Shown piece after piece: positions 1 through 4,820 of a stretch of DNA of 8,025 bases (position 1 is the stretch's first letter; each line of letters begins with the position of its first letter). The DNA is taken from positions 1 to 8,025 of the forward strand of contig CAMOHY010000086.1 of the NCBI GenBank assembly GCA_946615495.1, read 5' to 3'. This DNA is from an uncultured Clostridia bacterium. Lineage in GTDB: Bacteria; Bacillota; Clostridia; Christensenellales; Aristaeellaceae. The position numbers and the translations under genes are program-made. The notes beneath the pieces are model-generated. The model saw only the letters and a program-made list of their open reading frames with translations. It was not told the origin of the DNA and made no database searches.

Positions 1-187
1 ACAGCTTCCCGTCATGTTTTTTGTGCGCTTTTTTGTTTGCGAGACAGCCCCATCTTCAATCCGCAGCGGCGGCGTGTACGCCGCGAGGAGAAAAATTCTG
101 GAGCGGGGATTGCCCCCGCGGAAGAATTTTTCATTCCCTTCAAATTTTCTGGCCGTGAGTCCTTGAGCGAACAAGAAAATTTGCATC

Positions 188-217
188 CCGAAAAAAGTGA
201 CCCTTCACTTTTTTCGG
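188..217. terminator. Symmetric A6-stem-T6 hairpin, possible bidirectional terminator
   Basis: Arms 188-200 and 205-217 are perfectly complementary over 13 bp around the loop CCCT. The stem contains A6 on one side and T6 on the other, around a short GTGA/TCAC core. On either strand a transcript would form the short core hairpin followed by U6, the layout of weak bidirectional terminators. On the minus strand it lies about 60 nt past the stop of the possible small gene at 277-528 and could end that transcript. The GC core is short, so efficiency is doubtful. Confidence 0.4.
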
Positions 218-221
218 AAGC

Positions 222-242
222 ATCGGCTTTGCCGATGCGCTG
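222..242 (-). repeat. Copy 1 of an exact 21-bp inverted repeat pair
   Basis: The reverse complement of 222-242 is identical over all 21 bases to 634-654. The unit contains the hairpin ATCGGC-AAA-GCCGAT (reading the minus strand here) plus a flanking CAGCGC. The two copies are about 390 bp apart and lie on either side of the possible small gene at 277-528. Outside the 21 bp the flanks diverge. Confidence 0.75.
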
Positions 243-243
243 A

Positions 244-278
244 CGGCAGAGCCAGCGCAGGCTCTGCCGCGCTTTTTT
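244..278 (+). terminator. Plus-strand intrinsic terminator-like hairpin
   Basis: A 10-bp perfect GC-rich stem CGGCAGAGCC/GGCTCTGCCG (244-253, 260-269) with loop AGCGCA is followed by CGC and then T6 (273-278). This has terminator form for plus-strand transcription, with the T-tract 3 nt away from the stem. No convincing plus-strand gene lies upstream within the window, so it may belong to the hairpin block or end a transcript entering from the left edge. It converges with the minus-strand reading frame that stops at 277-279. Confidence 0.5.
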
Positions 279-528
279 ATGGCCGCCGCAGCGCATGGTG
301 CAGCGCCGCGCGGTTTCGGGGCTGAAGCGGAAGGGAAGCATATTTGCGGTTTTCGCCTCCCTGGGGCTGAACGGCGGCCACGTTAACCTGCTTGACGCGC
401 GCCTCCCCGGCGCCGCGAAGCGCCCATTTCAGCGCCGCGCTGCCAAACGGGCTGCGGGGAAGAGCGGGCAGCAGGGCCGCTTCCTCGGTCTTGAGAGCCT
501 GGTTTTTTGTTTCGCTCCACGCAGACAT
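277..528 (-). CDS. Possible small hypothetical protein (83 aa)
   Basis: The ATG at 528 is preceded by GAGG (540-537) with an 8-nt spacer, a good ribosome site; an in-frame GTG at 537 would instead place the site inside the gene. The 83 residues begin MSAWSETKNQALKTEEAALL and are rich in Ala, Arg, Leu and Pro, ending in LHHALRRP. No signal peptide, membrane helix or known motif is seen. Codon choice (GCG, CTG, CGC, GGC) resembles the neighbouring genes. Against it, no clear promoter lies in 529-594, a terminator sits just upstream, and the stop codon falls exactly at the A/T tract that ends the hairpin block. It could therefore be a real small gene, the 5' remnant of a longer gene cut by the repeat block, or a chance frame. 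I do not recognise a family. Confidence 0.35.
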   Translation of the reverse strand: MSAWSETKNQALKTEEAALLPALPRSPFGSAALKWALRGAGEARVKQVNVAAVQPQGGENRKYASLPLQPRNRAALHHALRRP

Positions 529-594
529 GTTTTCCACCTCGTTTTCCTGTTGATTACCACATGCTATGCCGCCCTCTTTCCTTCTGTGCGCAAT

Positions 595-632
595 AAAAAA
601 ACCGCAATGATTCTTGGAAGAACCATCGCGGT
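595..632 (-). terminator. Intrinsic terminator downstream of the GNAT gene
   Basis: On the minus strand a 14-bp stem with a 4-nt loop (TCCA) forms from 632 to 601. All positions pair, two of them as G-U. T6 (600-595) follows directly. As plus-strand RNA the same two G-U pairs become A-C mismatches, so the structure is built for minus-strand transcripts. It lies about 140 nt after the stop of the acyltransferase gene and is the likely 3' end of that transcript. Confidence 0.85.
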
Positions 633-636
633 ACAG
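601..636 (-). repeat. Copy B of a duplicated 36-bp hairpin unit (functional terminator copy)
   Basis: Positions 601-636 match 721-756 at 31 of 36 bases by direct comparison, including a 16-base identical run GGAAGAACCATCGCGG. This copy keeps full pairing on the minus strand and has a U-tract next to it, so it works as the terminator listed separately. The 120-bp offset and shared orientation point to a tandem duplication or two insertions of one repeat family. Confidence 0.7.
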
Positions 637-654
637 CGCATCGGCAAAGCCGAT
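634..654 (+). repeat. Copy 2 of an exact 21-bp inverted repeat pair
   Basis: Identical over 21 bases to the reverse complement of 222-242. It contains the hairpin ATCGGC-AAA-GCCGAT (639/640-654) and directly abuts the right end of the 36-bp hairpin copy at 601-636, overlapping it by the bases CAG. Confidence 0.75.
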
Positions 655-668
655 CCTGCGGATTGTCG

Positions 669-692
669 ATGAAAGGGCTGCGGCTCTTTCAT
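669..692 (+). other. Isolated 10-bp stem-loop in the spacer after the GNAT gene
   Basis: ATGAAAGGGC (669-678) pairs with GCTCTTTCAT (683-692) around the tetraloop TGCG, with a single G-U pair in plus-strand RNA. No T-tract follows on either strand, so it is not a terminator. It sits between the two 36-bp hairpin copies. Role unknown. Confidence 0.5.
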
Positions 693-720
693 GCTTTCCT
701 GGAATTTGCAGATCTTCTGA

Positions 721-756
721 ACCGTAACGATTCCTGGAAGAACCATCGCGGCGCAG
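721..756 (-). repeat. Copy A of a duplicated 36-bp hairpin unit (no U-tract)
   Basis: This is the diverged partner of 601-636 (31 of 36 identical), starting about 12 nt past the stop of the acyltransferase gene. On the minus strand 14 of 15 stem positions still pair (several G-U, one C-A mismatch), but the bases after the stem are TTCAGAAG rather than a U-run. It is probably not a terminator by itself, but could protect an mRNA 3' end. Confidence 0.65.
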
Positions 757-767
757 ATCATTTTCCT

Positions 768-1886
768 TTATTCTTCCGTCAGGTTCTTTTCATACTGGCG
801 GTAAATGCGGTACAGGTGAGAGGCCATTTTTTCCGTATTGGCGATGGAGGAAATGTTGGTTTCGTCCACCGTGGAGCCCTCCACCCACTGAATGCCAATG
901 CTCTTCGCGCCCAGGAACGCTTCGTAAATCATGGCGGTGTTCACGCCCTTATGCTGGTATTCCGGCACCACAAACTGCATGCTGCACCGGGCGCCGTGAA
1001 TCTTGTTCCGCCCCAGCAGATAATTCATCCACCCTACCGGCAGCACACGGCCCTTCATTTTTTTGAGCACCTGGTTATAGTCTGGAAACGCCACCACCAG
1101 ACCAATGGGCCGGTTTTCGGCAAAGGCCATCACGGTCATTTCCGGGCAGTAAAACCGCTTCAGCCGCTTCACTTCCCGCCGCAAATCGCCGTAGGTGGGC
1201 ACATTCCATTCCCATTCCGGCGGGAAAGCTTCCCGGATGATGCGGCCCGCGTTTTGCAAAATGCGCTCCTCGTTTTCCTTGCTCCACACCACGTGCTCCA
1301 CCCGGAAGCCAAAGCGCTTCTTGGCCCGCGGAACAATTTCCTCCATGGTGCGCTGGTCAAATTCGTCCATGCGCATGAAGTAGGCCAGGTGGTCCCGGTG
1401 CTTGGTAAAGCCGCACTTTTCAAAATAATCGCCGTAATAGGAAGGATTGTAAGGGTTGAACAGCACCGGAGGCCCGTCAAAGCCCTGCACCAGCAGGCCC
1501 TTGCCAAAATCGTCCACGCCCATGCCGGAGGGGCCGATCACCGAATCCATGCCCTGCTCCCGCAGGAAGGCGCAGGCGGCGTCCAAGGCGGTGCGGGCGT
1601 AATCCGCCCGCTGGGCGCACTCAAACAGGCTGATATAGCCGCACTTGCGGTTCAGCCGCTCATTGAGCCGTTCGTCAATGCCCGCCATTACCCGTGCCAC
1701 CGGCGTTTCCCCGTCGTATACCAGAAAAAAGCGGCAGGGGCCTTCCCGGTTTTCACACAGGCTGCGCAGCTGCTCCCCTATGAGCGGGGCCACCCAGTTG
1801 GGATCGTCCTTATAAAGCCGAAACGGAAGCGACACAAACGGCCGCAGCGCGGTGCGGTTTTGCTCCAAAATTTCCACACGGATCAT
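768..1886 (-). CDS. GNAT-fold acyltransferase, YghO-like
   Basis: A protein of 372 aa resembling the YghO-type GNAT-like proteins, which are widespread but of unknown substrate. The family look comes from the opening segment FVSLPFRLYKDDPNWVAPL (residues 17-35), the middle GPSGMGVDDFGKGLLVQGFD (118-137) and PPVLFNPYNPSYYGDYFEKC (139-158). The C-terminal half has an acetyl-CoA loop-like segment VPEYQHKGVNTAMI (307-320) and a GNAT-type strand/helix ending near 362. The layout suggests two GNAT-like halves, the second more likely to bind acyl-CoA. No signal peptide or membrane helix is seen, so it is cytosolic. The ATG at 1886 follows AGAAGG with an 8-nt spacer; a GTG 9 nt upstream would overlap this site and is less likely. 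It has its own strong promoter (1953-1925) and terminator (632-595), so it is a one-gene transcript. The fold class is fairly sure; the substrate is unknown. Confidence 0.85.
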   Translation of the reverse strand: MIRVEILEQNRTALRPFVSLPFRLYKDDPNWVAPLIGEQLRSLCENREGPCRFFLVYDGETPVARVMAGIDERLNERLNRKCGYISLFECAQRADYARTALDAACAFLREQGMDSVIGPSGMGVDDFGKGLLVQGFDGPPVLFNPYNPSYYGDYFEKCGFTKHRDHLAYFMRMDEFDQRTMEEIVPRAKKRFGFRVEHVVWSKENEERILQNAGRIIREAFPPEWEWNVPTYGDLRREVKRLKRFYCPEMTVMAFAENRPIGLVVAFPDYNQVLKKMKGRVLPVGWMNYLLGRNKIHGARCSMQFVVPEYQHKGVNTAMIYEAFLGAKSIGIQWVEGSTVDETNISSIANTEKMASHLYRIYRQYEKNLTEE

Positions 1887-1924
1887 CGTGCACACCTTCT
1901 TCCGGTGATTTTCTTCTTCGTTTC

Positions 1925-1953
1925 ATTATAGCATGATGGCAACGCTTTGTCAA
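1925..1953 (-). promoter_or_regulatory. Perfect-consensus sigma-A promoter with extended -10
   Basis: On the minus strand TTGACA (1953-1948), exactly 17 nt, then TATAAT (1930-1925). The -10 is preceded by TGC, giving the extended TGnTATAAT form. All twelve hexamer bases match consensus. Expected transcription start is near 1918, leaving a leader of about 30 nt before the acyltransferase ATG at 1886. The -35 starts only 5 nt after the tatD stop codon. No obvious operator overlaps it, so strong constitutive transcription is likely. Confidence 0.9.
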
Positions 1954-1958
1954 AATGC

Positions 1959-2726
1959 TCATTGAATGCCGTAAATTGCGCAGGCGTTGTTCCAGGTGAT
2001 CTGCGCCATTTCTTCCTCCGGCATTTCCCTCAGCTCCGCCAGCTTTTTTAACGTGTACACCACGTTGGCCGGTTCGTTCCTCCGTCCCCTTTTGGGCTCC
2101 GGGGCCAGATACGGGCTGTCCGTCTCCACCAAAAGGCGGTCCAGCGGCACTTCCTTGGCCGCCTGCTGCAAATGGGGCGCTTTTTTAAAGGTGAGCGGTC
2201 CGGCAAAAGAAATATAAAAGCCCATTTTCACGTACTCCCTGGCGGTTTCCGGGCTGCCGGAGAAGCAATGGATGATGCCGGCGGGCAATTCCTTCTGGGC
2301 GCGGAAAAAATCCACCATGTCCCCATGGGCGTCCCGAATGTGAAAAATGACGGGCTTATTCAGCCGTACAGCCAGGCGCACCTGCTCCGCCATGACGCGC
2401 TTTTGAACATCCCGCGGGGAAAGATCATAATAATAATCCAAGCCGATCTCCCCCAGGGCCACTTCCTGGGGCCGGCGAAGCAGCTCGGCCAAAATATCCA
2501 AATAATCCGGCGAAGCGTCCTTGGCCTCATGCGGATGCACGCCCGCCGCGGCAAACACGCCTTCGTGCTCTTTCGCAAAATCCAGGCACCGGCGGGAGGA
2601 GGCGATATCGCTGCCCACGCACACGCAGCGCTCCACCTGGGCTTCCAGCATGCGCCGGTACGCTTCCTCCCGGTCCTCGCTGAATTGCCCGTCGTCCAAA
2701 TGGCAATGGGTATCAAACACCCGCAT
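1959..2726 (-). CDS. tatD: TatD-family metal-dependent deoxyribonuclease
   Basis: A protein of 255 aa, the usual length for TatD/YcfH/YabD hydrolases, cytosolic TIM-barrel enzymes with 3'-5' DNase or related phosphoesterase activity. All expected metal-site motifs are present: FDTHCHLD (residues 4-11, ligands H7 and H9), GVHPHEA (62-68), LGEIGLDYY (91-99, E93), VIFHIRDAH (126-134, H129), IIHCFSG (151-157, H153) and LVETDSPYLAPEP (199-211, D203). The site therefore looks intact. The ATG at 2726 follows GGAAGGA with an 8-nt spacer. It lies 95 bp after divIVA with an intrinsic terminator in between, so its transcription needs read-through or a promoter not obvious in the spacer. The family is certain; whether it acts in DNA repair, fragment degradation or protein quality control is not shown by the sequence. 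Confidence 0.95.
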   Translation of the reverse strand: MRVFDTHCHLDDGQFSEDREEAYRRMLEAQVERCVCVGSDIASSRRCLDFAKEHEGVFAAAGVHPHEAKDASPDYLDILAELLRRPQEVALGEIGLDYYYDLSPRDVQKRVMAEQVRLAVRLNKPVIFHIRDAHGDMVDFFRAQKELPAGIIHCFSGSPETAREYVKMGFYISFAGPLTFKKAPHLQQAAKEVPLDRLLVETDSPYLAPEPKRGRRNEPANVVYTLKKLAELREMPEEEMAQITWNNACAIYGIQ

Positions 2727-2762
2727 CGTATCGATCCTTCCTTTCCAAAGGGTTCAAGGCGC

Positions 2763-2795
2763 AAAAAACGCCTGCTTCCCAGGGGGAAACAAGCG
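2763..2795 (-). terminator. Intrinsic terminator after divIVA
   Basis: On the minus strand CGCTTGTTTCCC (2795-2784), loop CCT, GGGAAGCAGGCG (2780-2769) form a 12-bp stem with two G-U pairs, followed without a gap by T6 (2768-2763). It starts 26 nt past the divIVA stop and is the natural 3' end of the HlyD-yggS-sepF-yggT-divIVA run. The 8-base direct repeat TCAAGGCG (plus strand, 2754-2761 and 2798-2805) flanks it. tatD begins 36 nt after the U-tract, so it could also act as an attenuator of tatD. Confidence 0.88.
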
Positions 2796-2821
2796 AATCA
2801 AGGCGGTGAACACCCATAGGA

Positions 2822-3394
2822 TTATTCAAACAGGCTCGTTTCCGCCTTCAGCACGTGCTGCTGGTCTTCAATCAGGCGCAGGAACCTTTCCCGGTAATCC
2901 TTGGCTGTCTGCTTGAGCATATCCACTTCCTGCATCAGCGCCTGCTTTTCGTCTTCCAGCGCCTCCATATCCATGGAGGCCTTTTCATTGGCGTCGTTCA
3001 AAATTTCCTCTGCCTTGGCCTTGGCCTCGGCCACCGTCTGGTCATACACCTTCTGGGCCTGGTTCAGCAGCCGCTGGGCCGCTTCGCTGGTTTCCTCCCG
3101 CGGGGCGGCGGGCGCTTCCTGCACGCGGGGGGCAGGCTTGGGCGCGCTCTGCTGCACGGCGGCAGGCGGCGGCACGGGCGCGGGCGTTACCGAGGGGGCA
3201 GGCGCCGCGGCGGGGGCATACGCGCCGCCCAGGGCGGCCTGGCTCAGCCGCTGGTTCAGCGTGGCGATTTCCTCCTGCATGGCTACCATTTCATCGCAAA
3301 TATCATCCAGGAATTCGTCCACCTCCACGGGGTCATAGCCGCGCATTTTGGTTTTGAATTCCTTTTCTTCGATCATCGCAACAGTAATCGGCAT
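2822..3394 (-). CDS. divIVA: DivIVA-family polar/septal coiled-coil protein
   Basis: A protein of 190 aa. The N-terminus has the DivIVA signature MPITVAMIEEKEFKTKMRGY (1-20) followed by DPVEVDEFLDDICDEM, the membrane-binding crossed-loop domain. In Bacillus subtilis DivIVA, residues F17 and R18 insert into and contact the membrane; here the same positions read M17 and R18, so the hydrophobic-basic pair is kept. A first coiled coil runs to about residue 52, then an Ala/Pro-rich linker (about 57-100), then a long coiled coil (about 104-187). The linker is much more Pro/Ala-rich than in B. subtilis. DivIVA proteins gather at curved membrane and septa and recruit division, growth or sporulation partners. 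The ATG at 3394 has GGAG with a 7-nt spacer. It is the last gene of the division run, 69 bp after yggT and just before a strong terminator. Confidence 0.95.
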   Translation of the reverse strand: MPITVAMIEEKEFKTKMRGYDPVEVDEFLDDICDEMVAMQEEIATLNQRLSQAALGGAYAPAAAPAPSVTPAPVPPPAAVQQSAPKPAPRVQEAPAAPREETSEAAQRLLNQAQKVYDQTVAEAKAKAEEILNDANEKASMDMEALEDEKQALMQEVDMLKQTAKDYRERFLRLIEDQQHVLKAETSLFE

Positions 3395-3430
3395 GGTCAG
3401 GCTCCTTTCGGCATCAGATAGTGGATGGTG

Positions 3431-3449
3431 AAAACGGGCCGCGTGCCCG
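3431..3449 (-). terminator. Weak terminator-like hairpin between yggT and divIVA
   Basis: On the minus strand CGGGC-ACGCG-GCCCG (3449-3435) is followed by T4 (3434-3431), 14 nt past the yggT stop. A 5-bp GC stem with only four Ts is marginal. It may cause partial termination or only mark an mRNA processing point ahead of divIVA. Confidence 0.3.
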
Positions 3450-3463
3450 GCAGGAAACGGTCG

Positions 3464-3721
3464 TCAGAAGAAAATGCCCAGAATCATGCGCACGATATAG
3501 CACGCCGCCGCGGCAGCCAGGGGACCCACGTCGATTTTGAACCGGCGGTCCGGCAGCAGGCGGGAGGCGATGCGGTTGCCAATCTGCACGCCCGGCGCGC
3601 ACAGCCGGTTCAGCGTGGTCATCCAGGGACGCTGGGTGTTGCTCACATAAGGCAGGGCGAACAATACGAGCTGCATCAGCGCGTATACACTGAGCAGAAA
3701 ACGAATCGCACGGATAAGCAT
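3464..3721 (-). CDS. yggT: YggT/YlmG-family small membrane protein
   Basis: A protein of 85 aa, normal for the single-domain form of this family. A hydrophobic segment at about residues 4-26 and another at about 66-83 flank a polar loop. The loop holds the family-type pattern LNRLCAPGVQIGNRIASRLLPDRRFKIDVGPL (read in two parts, 38-55 and 56-68), comparable to the typical 'L..P.l.p.R...P...iD.sP' core. The usual Asn-Pro near the first helix is not obvious here. The function of YggT/YlmG is not settled; bacterial and plastid homologues are linked to division, nucleoid or thylakoid-complex organisation. The ATG at 3721 has GGAG with an 8-nt spacer. The gene lies between sepF (40-bp gap) and divIVA, its classic place. 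An ylmH-type S4-domain gene, often found next in Bacillota, is absent. Confidence 0.85.
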   Translation of the reverse strand: MLIRAIRFLLSVYALMQLVLFALPYVSNTQRPWMTTLNRLCAPGVQIGNRIASRLLPDRRFKIDVGPLAAAAACYIVRMILGIFF

Positions 3722-3761
3722 GATCCTGTCTCCTTTCCAATGGGGTCAAGCGGTCAAAGGC

Positions 3762-4802
3762 TTATTGGCCCATGGCCGCGCTTTCATCCGGCGCGTAGCC
3801 GTAGCCGGCGGGCTGAGCGGAAAAGCCGGTGGTCTGCGCCGCCTGAGGCGTGGGCCGCTGATAAAAATTCTGCGTTGCCTCTTCCTGCATGGCGCTGCGC
3901 TGGGTAAAGCCCTGCATTCCGGCATAAGGATTTTGCTGCTGCACGGGCTGATGGGGCTGAGCGGGGTTTTCCCGCTGCTGGGGCGCGTAGGTGACGCGCT
4001 GGGCATTGCCGTAGGCGGGCTGATAGGGCCTGGCCTGAGCGCGGCCGGGCGCGGAATTCATTTGGTTGGTGGCCTGGTCGGCAAACACGGCCAGGGTCTG
4101 GGGCGCAAGGAGATATACCCCGTACCGGGACACCTTGGTAATGGTGGCGGTGAGGGAGTAGCAGGCGCCGCTCAGGGTGTCCACCAGCCGCCGCATTTCG
4201 TTGGGGTCCGAAATGTTTTCCAGCACGATCAGCACCGCGTCGCCATTGCGAAGCAAGGTGATGGCGCTGCGGCAGTCGCCCATGCCGTGGGCGTTGATAA
4301 CGCGGGCGGAGAGCAGCGCGCCCGATTGCTGGGCGGCTTCCGCGGCGTTTTCTTCATTGTTGGGGGCAGCCTGCTGGTTCTGCTGCTGATAGGCGCCAAA
4401 ATCCACCACCTTGCCCGCCGCCTGCTGGAAAGCGTGCTGCTGGGCGCGGCGCATGCGGCCTTGAGGCGCGCTTTGAGGCTGCGGCTGCACCTGCTGCTGA
4501 ACCGGCTGGGCGTAAGCGGGCTGCTGATAGACATTTTGCCCATAAGGCTGCTGGTAAGCGTTTTGGGTGTACGCCTGCTGCTGATAGGGCTGATAGCCCG
4601 GCTGCTGGTAGGCGTTCTGGCCGCCGTAAGGCGGGTTCTGCTGCCAGGAAGCAGCCTGCTGCTGGCCGGCATAAGGCTGCTCCTGCCGTGAATAATCCTC
4701 CTGCATAGGGGGAAGCGGCGCTTCGCTGCCATCATAGAAGAAATTGTTGTACACCGAACGCACCTTGTTTTTCAGGTTGCCAAAGAAGTCGCCCACTGCC
4801 AT
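3762..4802 (-). CDS. sepF: SepF cell-division protein with large Gln/Tyr/Pro-rich arms
   Basis: A protein of 346 aa, over twice the usual length of about 150. Residues 1-22 (MAVGDFFGNLKNKVRSVYNN and two Phe) form a basic amphipathic helix like the SepF membrane anchor. The folded SepF domain is at about 163-241: it starts LSARVINAHGMGDCRSAITL, continues GDAVLIVLENISDPNEMRRL and contains VDTLSG (207-212), the helix-end glycine region at the dimer interface, then a terminal strand near YGVYLLAPQTLAVF. Between anchor and domain, about residues 35-155 are rich in Q, Y, P, A and N with repeated AYQQP-like units. About 245-346 after the domain is a second Q/P/Y-rich arm. SepF links FtsZ polymers to the membrane at the septum. 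The ATG at 4802 follows GGAGG with an 8-nt spacer, 18 bp after yggS. Family certain; role of the arms unknown. Confidence 0.95.
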   Translation of the reverse strand: MAVGDFFGNLKNKVRSVYNNFFYDGSEAPLPPMQEDYSRQEQPYAGQQQAASWQQNPPYGGQNAYQQPGYQPYQQQAYTQNAYQQPYGQNVYQQPAYAQPVQQQVQPQPQSAPQGRMRRAQQHAFQQAAGKVVDFGAYQQQNQQAAPNNEENAAEAAQQSGALLSARVINAHGMGDCRSAITLLRNGDAVLIVLENISDPNEMRRLVDTLSGACYSLTATITKVSRYGVYLLAPQTLAVFADQATNQMNSAPGRAQARPYQPAYGNAQRVTYAPQQRENPAQPHQPVQQQNPYAGMQGFTQRSAMQEEATQNFYQRPTPQAAQTTGFSAQPAGYGYAPDESAAMGQ

Positions 4803-4820
4803 CTCCGTATCCTCCGCATC

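Larger units (their letters stand above)
69..278. repeat. Dense block of consecutive stem-loops (candidate structured or palindromic repeat element)
   Basis: Six inverted repeats follow one another almost without gaps. They are GCGGCG/CGCCGC with loop TGTA (69-84); GAAAAATTCT/AGAATTTTTC enclosing GCGGGG/CCCCGC (90-132); CAAATTTTCT/AGAAAATTTG (141-150 with 174-183); a 13-bp arm pair with loop CCCT (188-217); GCATCGGC/GCCGATGC with loop TTT (220-238); and CGGCAGAGCC/GGCTCTGCCG (244-269) followed by CGC and T6. The arms are nearly perfect, which is far more than chance would give in 210 bp. Open frames cross the block on both strands, but they read through the palindromes and look like by-products of symmetry, so no gene is called here. 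Candidate explanations are a dispersed palindromic (MITE-like) repeat, a structured RNA, or stacked terminators. The pairing is directly visible; the interpretation is inference. Confidence 0.6.

Noticed and set aside
37..243. Plus-strand 68-codon frame, and overlapping minus-strand frame 12-341, in the hairpin block
   Set aside because: Both translate straight through perfect palindromes, have Arg/Ser-rich sequence without motifs and lack good ribosome sites. They look like by-products of the repeat.
529..594. Promoter for the possible small gene, including a forespore sigma-type GCATA motif
   Set aside because: TTGCGC has no -10 at a proper distance, and the sigma-F/G-like motif lacks a matching second element.
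663..1931. Long plus-strand open frame (about 420 codons) antisense to the acyltransferase gene
   Set aside because: His/Pro/Ala-rich with no motif or ribosome site. It mirrors a well-supported minus-strand gene and runs across that gene's promoter and downstream hairpins. Such antisense openness is common in GC-rich genes.
3720..4691. Plus-strand Leu/Gly-rich frame that looks like a membrane protein
   Set aside because: It is the complement of the repetitive CAG/CTG-rich sepF arms, which automatically yields Leu-rich antisense protein. No ribosome site or family match.
4480..4700. Possible tandem DNA repeat or CRISPR-like periodicity in the CTGCTG-rich stretch
   Set aside because: The periodicity comes from codons of the AYQQP-like units in SepF. 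Units vary in spacing and sequence, and there are no constant repeats with unique spacers.
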